Shown here piece by piece: positions 21,690 to 32,802 of a DNA stretch of 64,000 nt. The stretch lies in NCBI GenBank assembly GCA_033439685.1, contig JAUEDM010000002.1, positions 868,001 through 932,000 on the forward strand, read 5' to 3'. The notes under the pieces were generated by a model. It did no database searches. It was given only the letters and a program-made list of their open reading frames with translations, and was not told the DNA's origin. The position numbers and the translations under genes were made by a program. The DNA comes from Apodospora peruviana. Lineage: Eukaryota; Ascomycota; Sordariomycetes; Sordariales; Lasiosphaeriaceae. Position 1 is the stretch's first letter. Each line of letters opens with the position of its first letter.

Positions 21690-23146
21690 TGTATTCAATT
21701 ATTAGCTTGCTGATGGATGGATTAACAGCATTGATAAGCCCCGGTAATTGCGGTGTAGCCGATAGAACTAGGGCCACGGGGGCACGCCAGTTGATGCCGT
21801 ATGTATATTGATAGCGACCGTGGGGCTGGTAGAGAGCTGGGATATCGGTGTGTCCGCGTTTGACAATGTAGTAGTCAGCAATTTGAATCCCCTAATGAGT
21901 TGCCACTTGTTATTGTTGTTGTTTGTCATATGTTTAGAGAGAACATACCATGATAGGAGCGAGAAAGATACCCAACGAGCTCATGAAACTCAGCAGAGAC
22001 CCTGCAGAGTTGAGAATCTTCCACGGCACCATCACCCAGCCACCAAGAATCGTGAGGATAATAGCCCCACGGCGGATTTTGATGAACTTGGGGAAAAGGC
22101 TGGCCATGTCGTTGGCGCCGGAAATCACCGTGGGCGAGATGTTGATACATATCTGGGCAATACACCACGACACACCGGCCAAGAAGGCGGCGGCGCGGCC
22201 ACCGGGACCCTCCCACTTGTCGATGATGGATATCGGATCCCACAAGAGCTTTCCGTACAGCACGCCCGATGCAGAGGTGACAACGATTCCGACGATGGCG
22301 ACCCAGCTGCACACGAGAGGAAACTAGAGGCCCTGCGATAGAGATGACCTGGGCTTGGCCATGTAGCGCGTAAAGTCCGAGATATTCACCCTGACGGTCG
22401 ACTAAGACACTGTGCAGGAGTTCACAGCCTACATAATCTTCCAGGACTTTATCTGCCCCCGACGCGGTTAGCTGCTGCTCCTAGATGTGCCTAGACCCCC
22501 TGCCTCGACACAAATCTAGATTACGGTTCCCAAAATAGTGGCTGTCGTGGCGAAGACCTTGACTACAAATAGCCAGCGCATCTTGTGCGGCGGGATCATC
22601 ATGATTGGAAACTGGACGCACCAGATAACAAAGTACGAGGCCATCTGCTGCGGCGTGATGCCGACGCTCTCGGGGATGTGGTTAGGCAGGTTTTGGTAGG
22701 ACGGCCAAATAGAGCGGATCACTTGCGTGGCGGGACCGATGGCGAGGAAGTTGGTAATGGCATGCCAGAATAAACACGTAACAAGCCGGATGACGACGGG
22801 GAACTTGGCAAAGTGGTATCCAAACGACGCCCGGGCGAGGACGGGGAAGGGGGCTCGGGTTCGGGCACCCGTCCAGCCGTTGGCTGTCATCGGTACGGCC
22901 ATAACGGTGGACCCAAAGACGATGGCGAAGATGGCCTCCCGCCACGTCAAGCCGACGGCGAGGATGGTGCTGCCGGTCTCCCAGCTCTGGATGCTAATGA
23001 TATCGCTGACTCAGTACCCGAGAATGGTGAGACTCGACCAAAGTGCCGCGAAATAGGGGCGTGGGGTCGAGGTCAATGTTTGACCACGTGCCAGGGGGCG
23101 CCCAGCTGGACTCTTGCTTGGGAAGCACCCATCCTTCGATCGTCAT
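21690..23146 (-). pseudogene. NCS1-family nucleobase/allantoin-type permease, inactivated
   Basis: The minus strand reads a nearly complete NCS1 permease. It has the start at 23,146 with GWVLPKQESSWAPPGTWSN, then FGSTVMAVPMTANGW and ARASFGYHF, the NISDFTRY stretch, and LWDPISIIDKW. The Ile-Asn-Ile-Ser-Pro region, GWVMVPWKIL, and after an intron GIQIADYYIVKRG and YQYTYGINWRAP follow. Breaks: a frame shift at a four-G run (23,056-23,059), TGA at 23,011-23,013 where the family has Trp, and TAG at 22,324-22,326; another TAG at 22,402-22,404 may be in a spliced region. Such permeases import uracil, allantoin, thiamine or similar compounds through the plasma membrane. The C-terminal end is not clear, so the lower coordinate is approximate. 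Confidence 0.85.
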
Positions 23147-23858
23147 TTTTCCTCTCCAACTCTTTTCTTGCACTAACAATGCGTTGCTTGATACTGCCGT
23201 CGGAAGGCATGGCTGCTGGCTTCGCTGGTGCTGTTGGTGATTCTGGTGCCTGGCGTGAATAAAGCTACTGGAGATGCATTCGACAGACTGGAGCGCAGCA
23301 TGTAATTAATCAGGCGGGCATCGATGTGTGATATAAAGAGTGACGGGTCCCACATCTGCGTACAAATACGAGAGTTATCGTTACACTTTGAATTGGGGTA
23401 TGTGATAAGGAATCGACCGACGTGCCAAGCTCAATTTTCATGCTGGAAAAGATGAACAAAGCTAAGGTTGACAAGAGGAGCGTCGGGAGGATTTGCCGGA
23501 ACCTGGCGAGAGATAACACCACTCAACTTCACCCCTACATACCGCCGAGACGATCCGTCGGTATGGCTAGTCCCGACTCTGGCTTAGATGCGACTCCATC
23601 GCCGGACAACAGACGTTACGCAGGCGGTCTTGATAGGTTGGCAATATCTTGGGTGACACGCTAAAGCACAGGGAATTTCGTCTCAGAATCGAACCACCAT
23701 GTCTCTCGTCTTTTCTCTGGAGTGTATCAACCGAAAGACACAGTGGGTCTGACACAACGCTGGACGGGACGGCATCACCAGAATTGACAGTCCCTTTTTG
23801 CAATTTTGCAACACACAACACACCACTATCAACCATCGGAAGCAGCAACATTCCCCTA
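23147..23858. other. Divergent intergenic region between two pseudogenes
   Basis: The dead permease and the dead oxygenase diverge from here, so this 0.7 kb would have been a shared promoter. No intact frame is supported. Confidence 0.5.
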
Positions 23859-25067
23859 GTGACGGTGACCATCCCTGTCATTGACATATCGGGCTACCTG
23901 GACGGTGACGCCACCGCAACCGCCTCGATCGTGTCGGCCCTCCACTCCGCCACCATGTTCCCCGGCTTCTTCTAGATCACCGGCCACGGGGTCTCGTCGG
24001 AGTTACGCGCGCGTCTCCTCGAGCGTCTAGTGGCCTTCTTCGCCCTCCCCGCCGACCGCAAGACGGCCCTTCACTGCGGGAAGTCCAGCAGTCTGCGTGG
24101 CTACGAATCCGTCGGCGAGCAGCGCCTCGAGGCGGCGTTTGCGGACCAAAAGGAGGGCTTCATGATCGGCGCCGACCTGCCCAACAGGAAACCGTTTTCT
24201 CCAGGAGCCGAATCAGTGGCCCAGCAGGGAGGAGTGCCCCGGGTTTGAGGAGACCTTCATGGAGGATTTTTATGAGTTGAGGAAGCTCAGCAAACACATG
24301 TTTCGGTTGATGGCGCTGGGTTTGGGGCTCGAGGAGACGTATTTTGACCAGTTTGTTGACAGCCGCGACTGTAAGTTATCAGGCCTTTTTGAAGTATTTA
24401 GTATTTGTTTCGGCGCCCAAGAGCTGACAAGAAGCTGTGGAGTTAGCTGTAACGATGTGTAGAGCTCACAGATATGCACCAGTGACGCCTGAAGCCGCGG
24501 AAAAGTCCCGTGGCGTTGGTGCCCACACCGACTTTGGTGCTTTAACTCTCCTGATGCAAGATGATGGTAATCATTATATCACCCCGACTGACCAGCGTTA
24601 GCCAAGCCACCTACCTAACTACCTGAGCGTTGGGGAACTTTGAGAGTGAAATACTGACCTGACTGTCCAACTGTGTGATCTAGTTGGTGGTTTTGAGGTG
24701 TTCCATCGGCCACCGAGACCTGGCACTCCGTGAACCCTGTTAAGGACGCATATGTTGTCAACATCGGAGACATGATGCGTAAGTTCCTATTTCCTATCAC
24801 CACCCATCACCAACGCCGCCTCTCATATTATTTACTTGACCGATGGAGACAGAACAATGGACAAACAACCGGTACACCTCCACTCTGCATCGTGTCATCT
24901 CTCCGGTCACTGCCAGAGACCGATTCAGTGTCGCCTTCTTTAACGAGGGCTTGCTGGACCAGGTAATCGAATGCATACCGACTTGCCTGGAGCCTGGGGA
25001 GAAGCCACTCCACGAGCCAGTAGTTGTGGAGACTCACTTGCGAAAGACATACGGCAACAGTTACTGA
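23859..25067 (+). pseudogene. 2-oxoglutarate/Fe(II) oxygenase, inactivated
   Basis: The N-terminal DIOX_N part starts TVTIPVIDISGYL. It continues past a TAG at 23,973-23,975 into ITGHGVSSELRARLLERLVAFFALP. A four-T run at 24,195-24,198 shifts the frame before QEPNQWPSREECPGFEETF. After an intron the iron-binding HxD is visible in GAHTDFGALTLL (about 24,520). A second shift near 24,705-24,715 precedes WHSVNPVKDAYVVNIGDMM. The last exon has the distal His in STLHRV and the 2-oxoglutarate-binding Arg in RDRFSVAFF. No ATG is found at the expected start; GTG stands there, so the start may be lost too. Family members hydroxylate small molecules such as thymine. Next to a nucleobase-type permease, a nucleobase substrate is a reasonable guess only. 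Confidence 0.85.
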
Positions 25068-25138
25068 TAACCTAATCTTATTTCCCTGAACAGCTGTTCG
25101 GGCGTGTCATTCTTCGGACCACGGTTATTTTACATGCT

Positions 25139-25240
25139 AGTTGTTGGTTGCAGTACATGTAGGTAGTGGAAGCCATGAAACAGCCATGATCACGATGCAA
25201 AAAGGGTTGCTTTTGACACCACCTACTGCAACCAACAACT
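25139..25240. terminator. Inverted repeat between convergent genes
   Basis: AGTTGTTGGTTGCAGTA (25,139-25,155) is repeated perfectly in inverted form at 25,224-25,240. It is separated by 68 bases, with further partial pairing (GGTAGTGG/CCACC). It lies between the 3' ends of the oxygenase pseudogene and the alpha-glucosidase gene. A role in transcript ends, or a miniature element, are both possible. Confidence 0.5.
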
Positions 25241-25367
25241 CGTCATGGCAGGTGGACCAAAACCTGTCAACTTGAAACATTATCATGTTCAATATTAGCA
25301 AATACTTTTTTCACTACCTGTATCACGAAGCCCATCTTCCCCCGCCCGGGTAGTAACCGAGTCCCAA

Positions 25368-28300
25368 TTAAGGGTTGATCTTGAGCACGAAATCCTTCTT
25401 GAGCTCCTGGCTTACCACCTTAATGGTCTTGCCTTTGCCTCCCTTACCCGCCCCAATGAGCGTAACCTTGGTAATCTTGACCTTGGTCTCATACCCCCAC
25501 GTGCCCGTGGCCGTCAACACCCCGTTCGTGTAGACGAACTTAATATTCGTGGTGCCCTTCTGCTCAAGACTGACACCATCATCCAGATACAGCTGCCCTT
25601 GCGCCTTGCCATCAGATCCCACGGGGATAAGCAGCTCAAAGTCTTGCTCCCTCAGCTCAGTGGTAGTCATCGCCGACTTGGTTCGCAGCGGCACAATCAC
25701 ACCACCACGAAGGTAAAGTGGGATGTCCGTGAGGGACTGGTCGGCCACCCTGATGTTTCTTCCTCTGCCTTGAATTTTCTCATGCGTGTACCAGTCGTAA
25801 AAGATGTCGTTGGGCAGGTAAACATCGACACTGGTCGCATCTTTCTCGGTGACTGGAGCGACCAGAACACCGGGCCCGTAGAAATACTGCAGATCGAGTC
25901 CGTAGGTGTTGGAGTCTTTTGGATAAAGGTAGAACATTGGATTCAGCAGCGGGGTGCCATCGACCGTCTGTTGGTGGAGTGCGGTGTAGATGTAATCAAG
26001 GAGGCGGTAGCGGATGTCGATGATTTTGCGAGCGGCTTCAGCCACGACGGGCCATCGGTACAGCTCCTGCGGGATGGTCGGCAAGTATTCGTTGTGGTCA
26101 CGGTAGAAGGGGCTGAAGGCACCGAGCTGGGCCCAACGAGCACAGAGCTCTTCTGTCGTATTCTGCGCGAAACCGCAGATATCCGCACCAACCATTGGGA
26201 CCTGGTAGATGGACGCAAAGCCCAAAATCCCTCGGATGCTCCAGCGGTAGTGATCCCAAGTGGCAAAGTTATCTCCAAGCCACTTTCCAACTTTAGAACC
26301 GGCGCCTGCAAAGGTCGACCTGGTGATTATAAATGGACGGAGCCCTGGCCGTCTTGTCAGCATGGCCTCACGCGACTGTGTTGACATCACTGCTTGAGAG
26401 TTAGCGCATTGTTTACCACAGGGTTGAATAGGGGTGTGAAGCCATACTTGAACCGTAGAGGTTATGAGTATCATATTCGGCCAATCCATTCTCGTGAATC
26501 AGATCGGTGTTCACGGTATGGTTAGAGATTCCACCCTGGGCAGCATTCCACGAATCCTGAAACGCCGCCTTGTTGTGGATGGCATACTTTGGAAACAGCA
26601 GATTCCTGTTCGGGAGACCCAGCTGCTGACCGCCTGCATGAGCGGTAATGCCCTTGAGGCTGGGCGTGACCACGCCTCGGATCGCCAAGTCCCGTTTCTC
26701 CGAAGCGTCCAGGGTCGACAACCCTTCGCTGCGCGAGCAGTTGGTTCCAACCGGCTGAAAGTCGCAGGGAAAACCTGGGAGTGCTCGGGGTGGTGTCCTG
26801 ACGGGCGGTGGCGTTGGGGGGAACCCGACGGCCGCAGCATCGGGATCGTCGCAGGGGAAGTTGCAAGGGAAATTTGAAGCTGCGAATGGCCTCAATTAGC
26901 AAGCTTGATGCTTCAAAGCCAGACAGGAATACACCAACGTTCGTTCATATCGATCCAGAGAGCATCAATATCGACACCCTGGTCCTTATCGAAGAAGGTG
27001 GCGAACTCGTTGTTCCAGTACTTGGCGATGTTGGTTGAGAACCAGTCCGGGAAGACACTCACACCCGCCCACACGACACCCCTCCAAACCGAGCCATTGT
27101 TGCGCTTCAGAAAGATGTCATCCTGGACTCCTCGCTCGAATGGAGGATAATCCGTGTAGGCCACTGCTGGATCAACCATGACTATGTAGTGTTGATCGTT
27201 GTCGTGCAAATAGTCCACCAGCAATCGAACCATTGGAAGCGGGAATCTCTGCGGGTCAAGTGAAAAGACCTAAGGTATCCAATTGAGTCAGCAATCAATA
27301 AGTCCGATTACTTGGCTTGGGTTTGGTGAAAGGAGGGGGAGGGGAGTTTGTGTTGGCGGGTACCATACCCTTCTCCTATCCACTGTTATAAATATTAGTT
27401 TACAAGTCAAATATATCTTCATAAAGATGAAAAGAGTAAAGCAGCTTACTGTAATCAATATCAGTCCACATGGTCTCAAGGGGAATTTTAGCTTGAGAGT
27501 AGTTATAAACCACCTCAGCGACCTCGAACGCATCCTGATAGCCATAGCGGCAGTTGTGAAATCCAAGGCCCCAGTAAGGCATCATGGCAGGAAGACCCGC
27601 GATCTCGGCATACTGCCGCGAGACATCGATCGGGCTCGGACCGGCCACAAAGTACAAGTCGAATACTCCGCCCAGGGTGTTGTACTCGAGAAACTGTCCA
27701 CCAAAATGGCCGCCAGCCTTGTCAATTTTGATGTCCATGCCGTTGGAATTGAGGAGAAAGACGCCATGAGTCCCCGTCTTGCGATGGTCAAAGTACACGG
27801 GGTGGTTCCCGTAGAGGTTGGCGCCGTTCGGTGTCCCATAGGCGTCCTGGCTCCATAGTGTCCTGATATAGTTTGTGGTGTTGAGTCGGAACGGATCTGA
27901 ATGTTCGCCCAACCCGTATAGGTTCGGGTTAGTAGGCAGCTTGGTCCTCAGACGCAGGTACTGCGACTCAAAGACCAGCGGGGCAGCAGATGAATCAAAG
28001 AGAACCTCGCCAGTTCTGGCACGTGTGACCGAGAAGGAGAATGGATTCAACTTGTAGTTGAACTTCAAGGCTGATCTCTTGGCGCTCGTTTCGGATGCCT
28101 TGGGACGGGGGAAGACGGATTCCGGAACCTGGTAGACATCATTGTCTTTGTCCAGGATCTTCACATGGAGCCGATTATCTGCCAAATGTTAGTTTTGGTT
28201 TCACCAAGTTCATCTGTTTTTCCGGGTGGTAGAATTACCCGTTTCGTAGGTTACCTGCAGGACGAGATTTGGGAGGTCTGTCCCGTAGATGTTGCAAGCC

Positions 28301-28479
28301 TTTCCGGCAAGCTTCAGGTCAGCCGTAAGACCTGTCGGACTTGTCTTGACGTTGGAGGCCTTGTAGCCCGGGCATCTGGCTAGTGCATCGGCGCTGGCGA
28401 CGTTGACATCTCGCGTGACTGCGGCGGAAGTGAACCCGGCGGCGAGTAGCCCCAAGCCAAGAAGACGTGAGCCAACCAT
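25368..28479 (-). CDS. Secreted alpha-glucosidase, glycoside hydrolase family 31
   Basis: Six exons (28,479-28,239; 28,178-27,450; 27,382-27,369; 27,269-26,939; 26,879-26,448; 26,389-25,368) give 922 residues with every phase consistent. The protein begins with a signal peptide (MVGSRLLGLGLLAAGFTSA). The catalytic nucleophile Asp is in WIDMNEPSNFP (about residue 435, spanning the exon 4/5 junction). The acid/base Asp is in KWLGDN (about 622). ITRSTFAGAG and GADICGF are further GH31 marks. It hydrolyses terminal alpha-1,4-linked glucose from maltose, oligosaccharides and starch outside the cell. Exon 3 is only 14 bases long, which automatic gene callers may miss. The donor of intron 4 is the weaker GTTGGT. 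Nothing suggests loss of function. Confidence 0.95.
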
Positions 28480-29875
28480 CTCCAATTCGACTGCGGTTGA
28501 AATTCTCGAGCTTAGCCGGACGGGTACCACTCCAAGAAGTAATTAGACGGGTGATGGGCGGCTATTTATGCTATTTCCTTTCAAGAGCAACACGAATCCC
28601 GGTATACACAGGTCTCCCTTGATCTCCTCATCTTTGCCACCAGCCCGCTGGGGGGAAGGATGCGATGACGGGTCGCGCAGCGGGACAGAGGTGTAGGAGA
28701 TGGCAGTGTAGCACCGGGTCGGTCGAAAACAAAGAGAGACTTGCATGGTTCCACGAGAATGCAATGGCCGTCCACCCACCCATTCACGAAAGGACGTCTG
28801 CATGGCCTGCCGGTTCTCCAAATTAAGCCATCATGGCCTGTGTACCTCTGTAGTTGCCTAGGTATGCTCACTCCCCGGACCTCGTCACTGCCGAAGCGAA
28901 TCGATCCTCTTGCGGTGTCCACTACCCATGTTAGCCCCGTCAGCATCGTCGTCGTAGCACTCTCCACAGCACGTGATGGACATGGAAGCGGAGCCAGAGC
29001 CAAAGACTTGGGGTGTTGAAAGAAAAGGGCCGGATCGACAGCTTCACTGGCAGCGGTGTGGTCTGTCAAATTCCAAGGTCGGATCTGTTGGACCTGTACC
29101 ATTCTACGGATTATGGTGGTGGGTTGAGAATGGATGGGTTACGTCGAGGTGGAGCAGACGCTGGACGCGAGATTGGTGATTGGCAAATTCAACTTCTTTT
29201 TGTTACAAGACGTGCCTTCCGGGTTAGGACATAAGGTAGACAGACCGATGTGACCCGAACACCGCCAACTTCCCGTTATAAGCCGGCTTCCAGGATATCG
29301 CCTGGAGATGGTAAAGCCAAAAGACGCTCCCGTTTGCGTGTCATTATACCCTGTATGATGGCTAAGTAGAACCTCCCAGGCCAGTCAGTATTTGCAAGGA
29401 AAGAAAAAAAAACCTGGGCTCTTTAGAGAGGCAGCTGCAAAAAAACCTAAAAAACCTGCAATATCTGACAGCGTTGTTTTTATTCGGCTCGCATCAGGGA
29501 AGATAGTGTACCGGCAGTACCGGGTAGTTGCCCGTGTACATGTAGGGCCGAATGCGGGGATTGAAAAGCCCCGGATGCCAAGCAGCTTACGGGGTTCCTC
29601 TCCACCACCCCTTTTCCCCGCTCCCGCCCCGCAATCTAGTGGTTGAGGAGTGTGTTGTGGCGTTCAACGGTCGGCAACTTTTGAGATCTTGATGCTTTGC
29701 CGATTGCCGACTTGCGGCTTTGCAGAGCCCGGGACGCACCGTAAAGCGACCACGCGCTAGGCCCGACTGTCGGGGCTTCCGCGGCGGTGATCCCCATACA
29801 GAGTAAAGTCAAGTGGATGAGATGGAGTTCTAACGGTCCTTTAATCATCTTTGAATAAACTATTGACATCATCCT
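28480..29875. other. Promoter region of the alpha-glucosidase and intergenic DNA
   Basis: About 1.4 kb between the start of the alpha-glucosidase and the 3' end of the glutathione transferase, both on the minus strand. It contains an A-run near 29,400-29,410. No gene is supported. Confidence 0.5.
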
Positions 29876-30631
29876 TTAGCCCTCGATATCCAGTTCCTCA
29901 TAGTACCGATAAATGCCATTTGAGTACTGCTGCCTCCTGTCGCTCTCCAGGTAGTCCTTGATGTTGGGTCTCTGTTTGACCGCCTCGTGCAGGGCAAACA
30001 CCTTGCTGTAGTTTCCATCCTTCTCCAGCTTCTTCACCGCCTTCCGGAACATGAACTTGATGCCATCCAGACATTGGAACAACACGAGATCCGCAACGGT
30101 GAGCTGTCCGCCGTACAACCATGGCCCGTGTCCGCTCGACTTGCTCCGCAGCACCCGCTCAAAGTAGCCCAGAAACTTGGGCAGTCGGTTCTTGACGTAG
30201 TCTTGACTTTTCCGAAGGCTTTCTTCCTTCTGGTCCTCGTAGTACTCCCCAATGGCGATGGGATGGTGGCAGTCGTGCGGCTCGTTGCTCAGCCCGTCCA
30301 GCGCCGTCAGGACCAGCTCATTGACCCGATAAATGCCTGCCGGTTCATCCTTGGGGTCGGGGACAAGTCCTAGCTGGGTGCCAAGGTAGAGAATAATGTT
30401 GGGCGTTTGGTTGATGAGAACCTCTCCATGGCGGAGGATGGGCGGAGCGCAGATGGGCGGATTAACACCGTCGTCTGGGACTTCCGCGTTGATGTGTTGA
30501 AGGACCTCTTTGATTCCATCATCTGTGTGCGCAGTGTCGGTGTATTCGGCCCCGGCCTCTTCGAGCACGAGACGGACATGCTCGCCACGCCCAGGCAAAC
30601 CAGGCCAGTAAATAAGGTGGTATGGCGCCAT
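29876..30631 (-). CDS. Glutathione S-transferase
   Basis: A single exon codes for 251 residues. The N-terminal thioredoxin fold starts YHLIYWPGLPGRGEHVRLVLEEAG, with Tyr 8 or nearby as the candidate glutathione-activating residue. The segment APPILRHGEVLINQTPNIILYL contains the usual cis-Pro and the Gln-Thr/Ser glutathione-binding site. The C-terminal helical domain has the GPWLYGGQLTVADLVLFQ helix-capping motif. The protein would conjugate or reduce electrophiles with glutathione in the cytosol. It resembles the fungal sigma/pi-like group that includes several uncharacterised members of about 250 residues. The gene is intact and uninterrupted. Confidence 0.9.
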   Translation of the reverse strand: MAPYHLIYWPGLPGRGEHVRLVLEEAGAEYTDTAHTDDGIKEVLQHINAEVPDDGVNPPICAPPILRHGEVLINQTPNIILYLGTQLGLVPDPKDEPAGIYRVNELVLTALDGLSNEPHDCHHPIAIGEYYEDQKEESLRKSQDYVKNRLPKFLGYFERVLRSKSSGHGPWLYGGQLTVADLVLFQCLDGIKFMFRKAVKKLEKDGNYSKVFALHEAVKQRPNIKDYLESDRRQQYSNGIYRYYEELDIEG

Positions 30632-31452
30632 TCCTGCTTCGGTTTATTCAAGGTGCTGTTGCCAAGTCGACCTAAATGGTTCAATGTTTGAGACATGAGG
30701 TGAGAGAGGTTGAGGCTTTGATTTCAATCTCTCCGATGTGTGGGGTAATTTATCGGTGGTGACGTACACCTCGGCCAATGCGGGGTTAGAATGTTAGTCT
30801 GGACCTATTTGCACAAGCTGAACCCAGTGTATGTCTGCAACATATCACCGATATTCACTTTACTTCAACGCCTATGTTAAAGATCATAAACCTCAGAGAG
30901 CAGAGATGGTATACTACTGGGGAGAATAAGAAATGCGTCCAAGTAAAATGAAATCAGGTTCTGTACTTAGCATGACAGTGTTTTCTTGTTCAGACGTGGC
31001 CTTGGAAGGTAACACTACACTGGTCCCTGCCCGGCAGATGGATGGATGGATGGAGCCGGAAATAAGACCTAGGATCGTTCTCATCATCGCTGCACTGTTG
31101 CAAAACACAGTCCAAATCGAGACATACCGGAAATTTGATTGCCTGGTCCATCTTTTACCGAAATAATAACTACATTTCATCATCACAAGAGAAGCCATTT
31201 CAACAACCACTCAGGCGTTATCCATTCAAATCGAACTATTATGCGCTGCTACAGATAGAGGCAAGCCAAATATGCAGCCGACAAGAAAGCTAAATATCGA
31301 AAGAGAAGGGAAAATACGAGTGAAATAAACCAATAGTATATCCCAACACCGGCTTGCTAATCAAGACAAACAGAAAACCAGTCATTCATCCATTTCCTAC
31401 TTAACCAATAGACAAACAACGTTTAAAAGAAAAGAAAACCAACACATTACAA
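30632..31452. other. Intergenic
   Basis: Holds the GST promoter and the 3' end of the App1-like gene. A short ATGG tetranucleotide run occurs near 31,038. No gene is supported. Confidence 0.5.
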
Positions 31453-32802
31453 TCACTCCTTCATGGTCGTCTCTATAATTCGCTGGCACTCTTCCGGACT
31501 TTCAAAGACGTACCACAGTTCCCTATAAAACATCAATGTCAGCACTGCACACGTACGTATACTCTCTCTTCGCCAGCCGCTGAAAGCTTACTTCGAGACC
31601 CCCTTGAAAGCCTTCTCGAACCTCTCCGGCTCATTCTTCTTCTCCGTTCCAATGGCCGCAATATCCGTCACCTTGCGGATCAGAACGAGCTTGGCCCAGC
31701 CGGGGAATTTTCTGCAGATATCGCCATACGCCTCGGGGTCACTCTGCGTAGAGTCGCCAATGAGAATCATTTTCCGCTTCGGCAGCCACGAGTGCACTTT
31801 CTTGATGCGGTCGACCTTGTACTCCTCGGTGCCGAGCGTGAGGTTGGACAACAGGCCGGGAATGGTCATCCAGGAGGAGTCGCGCAGGATTAGCTGCCCG
31901 TGCGGGTAGTGCTGCGCGGTGAACTCCCGTAGGAAGGGGTACAGGTTGTAAGGGGAGGCCGACAGATAGAACCAGGGTGCCGCTGGGGTGACGACAGATT
32001 GGAGGTAGGCGTAGAGCTGCGGCATTCCGGCGATAGGTGTTGGGTCTGACACAAACGTTGTCCGCAGGATGCCGGTCGGGTCGCTGGTTTGGGTGATCTT
32101 GATGGTGTCGTCGACGTCTGAAATGACCGCCCAGCCCTCCGGTTCCACGTATACCGTCTTCATCTCTAATATACCTCCGGTTCCCGAAGGCACATCGGCC
32201 GTGGATACGACGGTGGCGCCGTCAGCGGCGTCTGGCAACCTCTTGAGATCGCTGCTGATGCCATTCCTCCCGCCGGGGCCCAGCCTCAGCCGCTGCTTGG
32301 ACTCACCGATATTGACGTGGACCTGTCTTCCGGGGAGGATTTCGGTGACAAACGGCACGATCCGACTTTCCACCACCGCTTCTTCCTTAGTTCCCTTTGC
32401 CAAGCCAAGAAGCTTGGCGACATCGCCGACGTAATCGACAATCTTGGCGGACGGCTTCCCCTCGAACACGGCAGAGACAAACTCGGCCTGCCAGTGGCCG
32501 TTCTTGTTGCGAAATGCGATGTTGTCCAGAAGCCAGACGGCATCATTCTTGGTGATATCGGCTGGCCAGGGGTTGCGCGTGCCGAGGTAGGAGAGAATAC
32601 CGGCCGCTTTTTCGGATCCTTTCGCGGTAAAGCTGGCCTCCAGGGATGATTCGGCCTCCAAGAAACCTCGCTCGCTTCGAGTCTGGCTCTCGAAAGCAGA
32701 TGAACTCGAAGTAGAGGAGCTTGCGCCTTGACGATTGCGGCCGCGGAGGGACATGATGGCGTATTTCCGTCTGCCTACCACAAATCTCGAGCTTGATATC
32801 AT
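31453..32802 (-). CDS. App1-like phosphatidate phosphatase
   Basis: Exon 1 (32,802-31,592) and exon 2 (31,522-31,453) join across a 69-base intron to 426 residues. The second exon encodes the tail ELWYVFESPEECQR. The catalytic core carries the HAD-type DxDxT motif in WAVISDVDDTIKIT (about residue 230), then FYLSASPYNLYPFLREF and KMILIGDSTQSDPE. These fit the App1 family of Mg2+-dependent phosphatidate phosphatases, which turn phosphatidic acid into diacylglycerol at actin patches and endocytic sites. A second in-frame ATG 16 codons downstream (MSLRGRNRQ) is an equally possible start. The Ser-rich N-terminus is likely disordered. Confidence 0.9.
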
